A stretch of 50,028 bases of DNA from JBEKTW01 sp049515655 (GTDB taxonomy: Bacteria; Bacteroidota; Ignavibacteria; UBA10030; SZUA-254): the NCBI GenBank assembly GCA_049515655.1, contig JBEKTW010000025.1, positions 1 through 50,028 of the forward strand, written 5' to 3'. A program made the position numbers and the translations under genes. The notes beneath the pieces are model-generated. The model was not told the origin of the DNA. It worked only from the letters and a program-made list of their open reading frames with translations, and did no database searches. Positions 18,141-25,726 of this stretch are shown here, in pieces; positions within the stretch are counted from its first letter, which is position 1; each line of letters begins with the position of its first letter.

Positions 18141-19412
18141 ATGATATTCTACAGCAAAGGTTCGCCGGCTGAAACCTTAACGCGGAAAGACCTGAAGTCA
18201 GGGCTTCATCTCGCACTCCGTCAGTTGGGAAAACGGGAAAAAGTGCTCGTCGTTCCGCCGGATATCACGCGCGTCCATTCGCAGGCAGGAGCGTTGACCG
18301 AATTCGCCTGGGAATACTATAAGGAGAAGTTGACCGACGTTCTTCCCGCGATCGGTACACATTACCCGATGACCCGGGAGGAAATTCAATCGATGTTCGG
18401 GCGTGTACCGGCGAGTCTGTTCCGGGTCCATGAGTGGCGGAAAGGGCTCTCGACGGTTGCAGATGTTCCGTCCTCGTACGTTCGCGAAGTCTCGGAAGGT
18501 GTCGTCGATTACAATATCCCGATTCAAATCGACAGACTTCTCGTAGAAGGAAACCACGACCTCATCCTTTCCGTCGGCCAGGTCGTGCCCCACGAAGTCA
18601 TCGGCATGGCGAATCATAATAAGAATGTTTTCGTGGGAACTGGGGGCGCAGAGGTGATCAACAAGACGCATTTCCTTGGTGCGGCATACGGCATGGAACG
18701 GATTATGGGACGGGCGAAGACGCCGGTCCGGGCTGTCCTGAACTATGCCTCCGACCACCTGACCCGCCGTTTGCCGATTGTGTACGTTCTCACCGTTATC
18801 GGAAGGGACGAACAGGGTAAACTCGTTGTTCGAGGTCTGTATATCGGCGACGATGTTGAGTGTTTCGAGCGCGCGGCGGAGCTATCACTCAAGGTGAACT
18901 TTGAGCTGCTGGAGAAACCGCTGAAGAAGGTTGTTGTGTACCTCGACCCGTTGGAATACAAGAGCACGTGGCTGGGAAACAAGGCCATCTACCGGACACG
19001 CATGGCGATTGCCGATGGGGGTGAACTGATCATCCTTGCCCCCGGGCTCGCTCAGTTCGGTGAGGATGCCGGCATCGACAGGCTGATTCGGAAGTACGGA
19101 TATGTCGGTACGCCGAAGGTGCTCGGGTTGGTAAAGGACAATGAAGACCTGCAGCACAGTCTGAGTTCGGCCGCGCACCTTATTCATGGCTCGTCGGAAG
19201 GGAGATTCACGGTCACGTACTGTCCCGGAAAAATGTCAAAAATAGAAATTGAAAGCGTGAGCCTCCGGTATGCAGCCCTGTTTTCAATGCTGGAGCGGTA
19301 CAATCCCAATAGACTGAAGGATGGCTTCAATCGCCTGAAGGATGGGGAAGAGGTTTTCTTCGTCTCCAATCCGGCCCTCGGACTCTGGTCGAGCCGGGAA
19401 AGATTTTTGTGA
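18141..19412 (+). CDS. LarA-family nickel-pincer hydroxyacid epimerase (DUF2088), candidate mannonate/gluconate 2-epimerase
   Basis: The 423-residue protein has the LarA (lactate racemase) N-terminal domain. LarA's catalytic and cofactor residues are recognisable: H74 in GTHYPMTREE (LarA H108), H151 in VVPHE (H174), K161 (K184, covalent anchor of the nickel-pincer nucleotide) and H177 in INKTHF (Ni ligand H200). The spacings H151-K161 (10) and K161-H177 (16) equal those of LarA. It is therefore very likely an NPN-dependent 2-hydroxyacid racemase or epimerase, and needs LarB/C/E from elsewhere in the genome. The superfamily includes D-gluconate 2-epimerases. Placed between UxuB (makes D-mannonate) and Gnd (uses 6-phosphogluconate), the best guess is D-mannonate to D-gluconate. 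The substrate is inferred from context only. Confidence 0.75.
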   Translation: MIFYSKGSPAETLTRKDLKSGLHLALRQLGKREKVLVVPPDITRVHSQAGALTEFAWEYYKEKLTDVLPAIGTHYPMTREEIQSMFGRVPASLFRVHEWRKGLSTVADVPSSYVREVSEGVVDYNIPIQIDRLLVEGNHDLILSVGQVVPHEVIGMANHNKNVFVGTGGAEVINKTHFLGAAYGMERIMGRAKTPVRAVLNYASDHLTRRLPIVYVLTVIGRDEQGKLVVRGLYIGDDVECFERAAELSLKVNFELLEKPLKKVVVYLDPLEYKSTWLGNKAIYRTRMAIADGGELIILAPGLAQFGEDAGIDRLIRKYGYVGTPKVLGLVKDNEDLQHSLSSAAHLIHGSSEGRFTVTYCPGKMSKIEIESVSLRYAALFSMLERYNPNRLKDGFNRLKDGEEVFFVSNPALGLWSSRERFL

Positions 19413-19435
19413 GATAATCTTAGAAAAGTTCCATT

Positions 19436-20848
19436 ATGACGGATAAAATGAATTTTGGATTGATCGGCGTCGGCGTGATGGGGCAAAATCTGACGCTCAA
19501 TATGGAAAGGAACGGATTTTCAGTTGTTGTCTACGACCGCGCTCTTGAAAAAGTGACCGAATTCCTTCAGGGAAAAGCGAAAGGAAAGCGCATCGCCGGT
19601 GCTCCATCCGTCGAGGCATTTCTCCGACAGCTTGACCGCCCGCGACGCATCATCTTGCTCGTAAACGCGGGCAAGCCCGTCGACGACGTTCTCGATCAGC
19701 TTGAACCTTTCCTGGAAAACGGTGATGTGGTAATCGACGGCGGGAACTCGTTCTTCATGGACACGGAGCGTCGTGCGCTGGCACTGGAGCGGAACGGCAT
19801 CTATTTTGTCGGGTCGGGTGTCTCGGGCGGTGAGGAGGGAGCCCTCAAAGGTCCAAGCATTATGCCGGGTGGAGCGAAGGAAGCATACGACCTTATTGCG
19901 CCGGTGCTGACAAAGATCGCCGCGCAGGTCGATGGGAAGCCGTGCTGTGCCTACATGGGTCCGCGCGGTGCCGGTCACTACGTCAAAATGGTCCACAACG
20001 GCATCGAGTATGCCATCATGCAGTTGATTTGCGAAGCGTACGACATCATCAGAAGCGGGATGGGGCTTTCGGCTCCGGAGATTTCTCTCCTGTTCAAGGA
20101 ATGGAACCGCACGGATCTCAATTCATATCTCTTTGAGGTGACGTCCAAAGTGCTTTCGAAAATGGATGCAGGGACGAACAAACCGCTGGTCGATTTCATC
20201 CTCGACACGGCCGAGCAGAAAGGGACCGGCAAATGGACATCGCAGAATGCATTCGACCTCGGTATTCCCATCCCGACAATCAACGCGGCCGTCGAGTCTC
20301 GCATGCTGTCGAGTTTCAAAGAGCAGCGGAAACGCGCTTCCCGGAGTCTTCGCGGCCCCGCTTCGCCCTCCCCGGGCGCCGAGTCAAGACTGGTAACGGA
20401 TGTCCATGACGCGCTGCATGCTTCGATCATCGTGAGCTACGCCCAGGGCATGTCACTGTTGCAGGCGTCGTCCGCTGAGTACAAATACGATTTGAAGCTT
20501 GACAAGATCGCTGAAATCTGGCGCGGCGGGTGCATCATCCGGGCCAAAATTCTGGAACCGATTCGCGCGGCGTACGCGAAAACTCCGTCGCCTGCCAACA
20601 TGGTGATGGATGAGTACTTTTCGTCAAAACTGAACGAATTGCAGGAACCATGGCGTCGAGCTGTCGGGATGGCCGTCCGGAACGGCATTCCAACGACGGC
20701 AATGAGCGCATCGCTGGCGTACTACGATGCGTACAGGCGCGAGCGATTGCCGGCGAACCTCCTCCAGGCGCAGAGAGACTACTTCGGCGCCCACACCTAT
20801 CGCCGCATTGATAAAGACGGTGTCTTCCACACACAGTGGGATGAATAG
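19436..20848 (+). CDS. gnd: 6-phosphogluconate dehydrogenase, decarboxylating
   Basis: The 470-residue protein has normal full length for the family. Visible motifs are the dinucleotide fold GLIGVGVMGQNL (8-19), S129-G130-G131 (VSGGEEGALKGPSIMPGG), catalytic K183 and E190 in YVKMVHNGIEY (same numbering as the sheep enzyme), and the C-terminal signature QRDYFGAHTYRR. It oxidises 6-phosphogluconate to ribulose-5-phosphate, CO2 and NADPH. ATG 19436 is used; ATG 19448 (MNFGLIG) is possible, and neither has a strong ribosome site. Its place in a uronate operon is unusual unless the operon makes 6-phosphogluconate, which the preceding LarA-like epimerase and a downstream PfkB kinase could explain. 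The next gene starts directly after its TAG stop. Confidence 0.93.
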   Translation: MTDKMNFGLIGVGVMGQNLTLNMERNGFSVVVYDRALEKVTEFLQGKAKGKRIAGAPSVEAFLRQLDRPRRIILLVNAGKPVDDVLDQLEPFLENGDVVIDGGNSFFMDTERRALALERNGIYFVGSGVSGGEEGALKGPSIMPGGAKEAYDLIAPVLTKIAAQVDGKPCCAYMGPRGAGHYVKMVHNGIEYAIMQLICEAYDIIRSGMGLSAPEISLLFKEWNRTDLNSYLFEVTSKVLSKMDAGTNKPLVDFILDTAEQKGTGKWTSQNAFDLGIPIPTINAAVESRMLSSFKEQRKRASRSLRGPASPSPGAESRLVTDVHDALHASIIVSYAQGMSLLQASSAEYKYDLKLDKIAEIWRGGCIIRAKILEPIRAAYAKTPSPANMVMDEYFSSKLNELQEPWRRAVGMAVRNGIPTTAMSASLAYYDAYRRERLPANLLQAQRDYFGAHTYRRIDKDGVFHTQWDE

Positions 20849-22012
20849 ATGAGATTTGTCGTCGACAAAAATATCCCGCTGGTAGAGAAGGCGTTTGGCG
20901 CCTTCGGTCATGTCGAGGCGATCGAAACGGCGAAATTCTCCCGCGAGGCCGTTCGCGAAGCGGATGTGATTATCGTGCGCTCGGAGACGCGGGTCGGAAG
21001 GTCGTTGATCGAAGGAAGCCCGGTGAAGTTTGTCGGGACCGCGACGATCGGTGTGGACCACATTGAGACGGAATACCTTGCCTCCAAGGGGATTGAATTT
21101 GCGAGCGCGCCGGGATGTAATTCGAATTCCGTCAAAGAGTATGTTGCTGCGGCGCTGCTCCATGTGGCGAGCGAAAGAGGGTTGACGTTGAGGGGAAAGA
21201 CCATCGGCGTCATCGGTGTTGGAAATGTCGGGAGCAAAGTTGTGAAGGCGGCGGAAGCTCTCGGCATGACGGTGTTACAGAATGACCCGCCTCTTGCCCG
21301 GCAAACGGGGGAGAAGAGGTTTGTTCCGCTCGATGAGTTGATGGCAGCGGACATCCTGACACTCCACGTTCCATTGACGAGGACGGGACCGGATGCCACC
21401 TATCACCTGTTCAACCGTGAATTGTTCCGCCGGGTGAAACCGGGAACAGCGTTCATCAACACATCCCGGGGCGCCGTCGTGGAGACGGATGCGCTCAAAG
21501 AAGCGATTGCCGAAAAGCGGCTCAGTACGGCGGTCCTCGACGTGTGGGAGAACGAACCGGCAATTGGCGCAGAGCTTCTCTCTGTTGTAACACTGGGAAC
21601 GGCGCACATCGCCGGATATTCGATGGAAGGAAAAATAAATGCGCTCTGTGCGGTTCGTGAAGCATTTTGCCGTCATTTCAAGATCTCTTCTTCGTGGAAG
21701 GTGCCGGAGTGGCCCGGCGCACCGACCGTAACGGATATTTCCGTCAATGCCGATGGCATGTCGGAAGAAATGGTCCTGGGGCAAATCGTGAAGCAAAGTT
21801 ATGACATCGCGTTCGACGACGCGCAATTGCGCCGGATGCTGACATTCGCCGACGCTCGACGGGCAGAATACTTCATGAAGCTTCGCGCCGGCTACCGCAT
21901 GCGGTGGGAATTTTCGAATGTGACGGTTCATCTCCCGGCCGCGCATGCGTCTCTGAAGGAATCAATCACGGCGCTGGGGTTCACGTGCGTCCCGGTGCAG
22001 GACAAGTTATGA
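20849..22012 (+). CDS. pdxB: Erythronate-4-phosphate dehydrogenase-like 2-hydroxyacid dehydrogenase
   Basis: The ATG follows the gnd stop with no gap. The 387-residue protein is a D-2-hydroxyacid dehydrogenase with the PdxB layout: NAD loop GVIGVGNVGSKV (120-131), R207 (NTSRGAVVE), E236 (WENEP), H253 (AHIAGYSMEGK), and the extra C-terminal dimerisation domain (from about 290) that marks PdxB. These residues correspond, shifted by one, to the R208/E237/H254 triad of PdxB. The known role is oxidation of 4-phospho-D-erythronate in pyridoxal phosphate synthesis. Embedded in a uronate operon next to gnd it may simply be a hitch-hiking biosynthetic gene, or it may act on a sugar-acid or phosphosugar-acid intermediate. 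The sequence alone does not decide. Confidence 0.8.
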   Translation: MRFVVDKNIPLVEKAFGAFGHVEAIETAKFSREAVREADVIIVRSETRVGRSLIEGSPVKFVGTATIGVDHIETEYLASKGIEFASAPGCNSNSVKEYVAAALLHVASERGLTLRGKTIGVIGVGNVGSKVVKAAEALGMTVLQNDPPLARQTGEKRFVPLDELMAADILTLHVPLTRTGPDATYHLFNRELFRRVKPGTAFINTSRGAVVETDALKEAIAEKRLSTAVLDVWENEPAIGAELLSVVTLGTAHIAGYSMEGKINALCAVREAFCRHFKISSSWKVPEWPGAPTVTDISVNADGMSEEMVLGQIVKQSYDIAFDDAQLRRMLTFADARRAEYFMKLRAGYRMRWEFSNVTVHLPAAHASLKESITALGFTCVPVQDKL

Positions 22013-22047
22013 AACGATCTTTGAGAAATGGACATAAGGAGTAACAC

Positions 22048-23130
22048 ATGAGCTATGGTCTCAACATCCGTCAAAATGGAGCATTCGACACTGTGTCGCT
22101 GGGAGCCCTTGTGCATCGTCTGGACCCGGGTGTCGTTCCCTTCCGAAAGGCCAACGAGTGCAAAATTCACGTGAGCGGCGGGGAGTTCAACGTCGTCGCC
22201 AATCTGTCCGATTGCTTTCGGATGAAGACGGCCATCGTGTCGGCCATGGTGGACTACCCCATCGGCGATTTGATCGCCGAGCGGGTGAGAGCGATGGGGG
22301 TGACGCCGTTCTACAAGCACTTTAAGCATAATGGCGTCAATGGTCCCAATATGGCAACGGTGTTCAGCGACCGGGGTCAGGGTGTTCGCGCGCCCGTGGT
22401 TTTTTACAACCGGTCGAATGAGGCCGCCGCGCAACTGAAACCCGGTGATGTCGACTGGAACACGATTTTCGCGGGCGGCGTTCGGTGGTTCCACAGCGGC
22501 GGCATTTTCGCGTCACTGTCGCAGACCACCGGCGAGTTGATCATCGAGGGGATGAAAGCGGCGAAGAAGGCCGGCGCGGTTGTCAGCTTCGACCTGAATT
22601 TCCGTGAGAAACTCTGGAGTATATGGGGCGGACAACAGAAAGCAGTCGACGTGGTCAGCCGTATCGTGGAAAACACCGATGTGCTGGTCGGCAACGAAGA
22701 GGACTTGCAGAAAGGGCTCGGGGTTCCCGGTCCCGAAGTGGCTGCGAAGTCGAAGCTCGATCCGTCGGCGTTCGTCGGAATGATCGGCAAAGTGGTAGCG
22801 AAGCATCCGCAGGTGAAGGTGGTCGCGACAACGCTGCGGGAAGTGCACTCAACCAACCGGCATAGCTGGAGTGCCGTGGCATGGATCGACGGTAAGACGT
22901 ACAACGCACCGACATGCGAGCTGGACGTGCTCGACCGCGTAGGCGGCGGTGATGGATTCGCGAGCGGCTTTTTCTACGGGCTGTTGACCGGCGAGGCGCC
23001 TGAGGAAGCGGTGAAACTCGGCTGGGCTCACGGCGCACTGCTGACAACTACCCCCGGCGACACCACGATGGTGACCCTCGAGGAGGTGCGGTCGTTTGCC
23101 AGAGGTGGTTCGGCCCGTATCCAGCGCTGA
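22048..23130 (+). CDS. PfkB-family sugar kinase, divergent KdgK paralogue
   Basis: AAGGAG (22036-22041) lies 6 nt before ATG 22048. The 360-residue protein is a ribokinase/PfkB kinase: N-terminal substrate motif SGGEFNVV (43-50), SFDLNFREKLW, GNEEDL, and the anion-hole/catalytic-base motif GGGDGF with D302 (GGGD instead of the common GAGD). It is clearly paralogous to the next gene but differs at positions typical of KDG kinases: LDPG for LSPPG, YNR for YDR, and FSDRGQGVRAPVV where the neighbour has FTEVGVGVRASVS. A changed substrate is plausible. Given LarA-like and Gnd genes upstream, gluconate is a candidate substrate (inference). KDG remains the alternative. Confidence 0.75.
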   Translation: MSYGLNIRQNGAFDTVSLGALVHRLDPGVVPFRKANECKIHVSGGEFNVVANLSDCFRMKTAIVSAMVDYPIGDLIAERVRAMGVTPFYKHFKHNGVNGPNMATVFSDRGQGVRAPVVFYNRSNEAAAQLKPGDVDWNTIFAGGVRWFHSGGIFASLSQTTGELIIEGMKAAKKAGAVVSFDLNFREKLWSIWGGQQKAVDVVSRIVENTDVLVGNEEDLQKGLGVPGPEVAAKSKLDPSAFVGMIGKVVAKHPQVKVVATTLREVHSTNRHSWSAVAWIDGKTYNAPTCELDVLDRVGGGDGFASGFFYGLLTGEAPEEAVKLGWAHGALLTTTPGDTTMVTLEEVRSFARGGSARIQR

Positions 23131-23165
23131 TGGTTGAAATGATGGATAATATCTAAGGATGACCA

Positions 23166-24251
23166 ATGAGTTTAGCAATCAAACCAAAGGCTGACGCAGA
23201 ATTCGACCTTCTTTCGCTCGGCGAGTGCATGGTTCGTTTGAGTCCCCCCGGGCACCAGCGGATCGAATTGACGCCCTCCTTCGAGGCGTATGCGGGCGGC
23301 GGTGAATACAACGTCGCGTACGCACTCGCACGCTATGGCATGAAGGCGGGATGGGTGTCACGCCTTGTCGATAATCCCCTCGGATGGTTCATTCGCAACC
23401 ATGCCAGGAGCAGCGGAATGGACATCAGTGAAGTCATCTGGGTTCCGTACGACGGCAGCGGGCGTGAAGATCGTATCGGCTTGAATTTTACCGAAGTGGG
23501 CGTCGGCGTCCGGGCGAGCGTGTCGATGTACGACCGCGGCCACACGGCGATTTCCCACTTGAAGCCGGGTGAGGTTGACTGGAAGAGGATCTTCTCAGCC
23601 CGGAAAGCCCGCTGGTTTCACACCGGCGGGATTTTCACCGCCCTGAGCGATTCGTGTGCGGCAGTGGCTCTCGAAGCGATGAGAGCCGCGCATGAAGTGG
23701 GCGCGATCGTCAGCTACGACCTGAATTTCCGCAGTAAGCTGTGGTCGAGCAAGAAAGCGATCGAGACGACGAAGAAACTTATCCCGTATATCGATGTTCT
23801 CATCGGAAATGAAGAAGACTTTCAGAAAGTTCTCGGTTTTCAGGTGGAAGGGACCGACGAACATCTCAAAAAACTGCCGGTCGAAGCGTACAAAAACATG
23901 GTCCGCCGCGTGGTCGAAATGTATCCCGACGTCGGGGCCGTCGGCACAACGCTGAGAGAAGTGGTTTCCGGTCTGGTGAACAATTGGTCGGCGATGATGT
24001 ACTATGACGGGGCGTTTTATCAATCCCGCAAGTTCGAGAATTTGGAGGTTGAGGACCGAGTCGGCGGGGGCGACGGGTTCTGCAGCGGGTTCATCTATGG
24101 CATGCTGATGGGTATGACGCCGCAGGAATGCGTGGACCTTGGTGCAGCCCACGGTGCCCTCCTCCAGAGTACGCGCGGAGACACGAGCATGGTCACGATG
24201 GAGGAGGTAAAGCACGTCATGGGCGGCGGCAGCGCGAGAATTAACCGATAA
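23166..24251 (+). CDS. kdgK: 2-keto-3-deoxygluconate kinase (PfkB family)
   Basis: The 361-residue PfkB kinase closely follows the KDG-kinase pattern: LSLGECMVRLSPPGHQRI, AGGGEYNVAYALARYG (47-62), FTEVGVGVRASVSMYDRG (substrate-contacting Tyr/Arg region), GNEEDFQ, and GGGDGF with catalytic D303. It would phosphorylate 2-keto-3-deoxygluconate, the product of KduI/KduD encoded downstream, to KDPG, which the Eda at 32910 cleaves. AAGGATG lies just upstream of ATG 23166. The gap to the preceding paralogue is 35 nt. The two kinases arose by duplication, but this copy keeps the canonical residues, so I assign the KDG role here. Confidence 0.82.
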   Translation: MSLAIKPKADAEFDLLSLGECMVRLSPPGHQRIELTPSFEAYAGGGEYNVAYALARYGMKAGWVSRLVDNPLGWFIRNHARSSGMDISEVIWVPYDGSGREDRIGLNFTEVGVGVRASVSMYDRGHTAISHLKPGEVDWKRIFSARKARWFHTGGIFTALSDSCAAVALEAMRAAHEVGAIVSYDLNFRSKLWSSKKAIETTKKLIPYIDVLIGNEEDFQKVLGFQVEGTDEHLKKLPVEAYKNMVRRVVEMYPDVGAVGTTLREVVSGLVNNWSAMMYYDGAFYQSRKFENLEVEDRVGGGDGFCSGFIYGMLMGMTPQECVDLGAAHGALLQSTRGDTSMVTMEEVKHVMGGGSARINR

Positions 24252-24267
24252 TAACGGAGCAACAACG

Positions 24268-25701
24268 ATGGCGGATGTATTTATAACCGAAAATTTCCTC
24301 CTGACGAACGACACGGCGGTCAAGCTGTATCACCGTTTTGCCAAAGACCAGCCGATCATTGATTACCATTGTCATCTTCCCCCCGCGGAGATTGAAGGGG
24401 ATCGACGATTTGAGAATATCACCCGGATCTGGCTCGCCGGCGATCACTACAAGTGGCGGGCGATGCGCGCGGCCGGGGTTCCGGAACGGTTCATCACTGG
24501 TGACGCGTCGGATTGGGAAAAATTTCTTGCGTGGGCGAAGACCGTGCCGAAGACGCTTCGGAATCCTCTCTATCACTGGACGCATATGGAACTCAAGCGG
24601 CCCTTCGGCGTCTCTGACGTCCTCCTCGACGGGACTACGGCGAAAAGCGTTTGGGAGCGATGCAACGCCCGCCTTGCCGAGAAAGAGTTCAGCGCGCGCG
24701 GGATTCTCGAACAAATGAACGTGCAGGTCGTGTGCACAACGGATGATCCTGTTGACTCTCTCGAGTATCATCGGCGACTCAAAGGCGATAAGTCCTTTCG
24801 CGTCCGTGTCCTCCCTGCGTTCCGGGCCGACAAGGCACTAAACATCGAACAAGGCAAGGTCTTCAAGACATATGTTGAAAAACTGGGAGCGGCGGCGGAT
24901 ATCGAGGTCACGTCGTTCCAGAAATTCAAGGACGCTCTCCACAAACGGCATGCTTTCTTCCATTCCGAGGGCTGCCGGCTCTCCGACCACGGACTTGAGA
25001 CCGTGTACGTGGAAGAATTCACGGAGAAGGAAATCAAATCGATATTCGCCCGTGCACTCTCCGGCGCTGCCATCGATGAGACCTCCGTGCTCAAATTCAA
25101 GTCGGCGGTCCTGCTGGAACTCTGCCTTATGGACCACGCGGCAGGATGGGTCCAGCAATTTCATCTTGGCGCGTTGAGGAACTCCAACCCGCGTATGTTC
25201 CGGGAGCTCGGACCGGACACCGGATACGATTCCATCGGCGATTTCGCTATCGCGCAGCCGCTGACGAGACTTTTTGCAAAGCTCGACGACCGCGACGCGC
25301 TGGCAAGAACGATTGTGTACAACCTCAACCCGGCAGATCACGAAGTCGTCGCCACACTGCTCGGCAACTTTCAGGACGGGAGAATTCCGGGTAAGATGCA
25401 GCACGGGAGCGCCTGGTGGTTTCTCGACCAGAAGGACGGTATCGAGCGCCAGATCAATGCGCTCTCGAACATGGGCATGCTGAGTCAGTTCGTTGGAATG
25501 CTTACCGATTCGCGAAGCTTTTTGTCGTACCCGCGGCACGACTACTTTCGCCGTGTCCTCTGTAACATCCTCGGGACGGAGATGGAGAGGGGAATGATCC
25601 CGAAGGACACAGACCTTGTCGGCGCCATGGTCGCGGACATTTGTTACAACAATGCGCGTCGGTATTTCGATTTTTTCAATGACAACACAACCCGCGTCTA
25701 A
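24268..25701 (+). CDS. uxaC: Uronate isomerase (glucuronate/galacturonate isomerase)
   Basis: The 477-residue protein is a full-length member of the uronate isomerase family of the amidohydrolase superfamily. H34 and H36 of IDYHCHLPP bind the metal. Further family landmarks are RIWLAGDHYKWRAMRAAGV, PLYHWTHMEL, CTTDDPVDSLEYH, DTGYDSIGDF and LTDSRSFLSYPRHDYFRR. It isomerises D-galacturonate to D-tagaturonate and D-glucuronate to D-fructuronate in the cytoplasm. It starts 16 nt after kdgK, with GGAG 9 nt before the ATG. The gene 25 nt downstream encodes UxaE, which would convert the tagaturonate product to fructuronate, so no altronate branch is needed. Confidence 0.95.
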   Translation: MADVFITENFLLTNDTAVKLYHRFAKDQPIIDYHCHLPPAEIEGDRRFENITRIWLAGDHYKWRAMRAAGVPERFITGDASDWEKFLAWAKTVPKTLRNPLYHWTHMELKRPFGVSDVLLDGTTAKSVWERCNARLAEKEFSARGILEQMNVQVVCTTDDPVDSLEYHRRLKGDKSFRVRVLPAFRADKALNIEQGKVFKTYVEKLGAAADIEVTSFQKFKDALHKRHAFFHSEGCRLSDHGLETVYVEEFTEKEIKSIFARALSGAAIDETSVLKFKSAVLLELCLMDHAAGWVQQFHLGALRNSNPRMFRELGPDTGYDSIGDFAIAQPLTRLFAKLDDRDALARTIVYNLNPADHEVVATLLGNFQDGRIPGKMQHGSAWWFLDQKDGIERQINALSNMGMLSQFVGMLTDSRSFLSYPRHDYFRRVLCNILGTEMERGMIPKDTDLVGAMVADICYNNARRYFDFFNDNTTRV

Positions 25702-25726
25702 CGACATGGGAGAAAAAGGAACAGAC

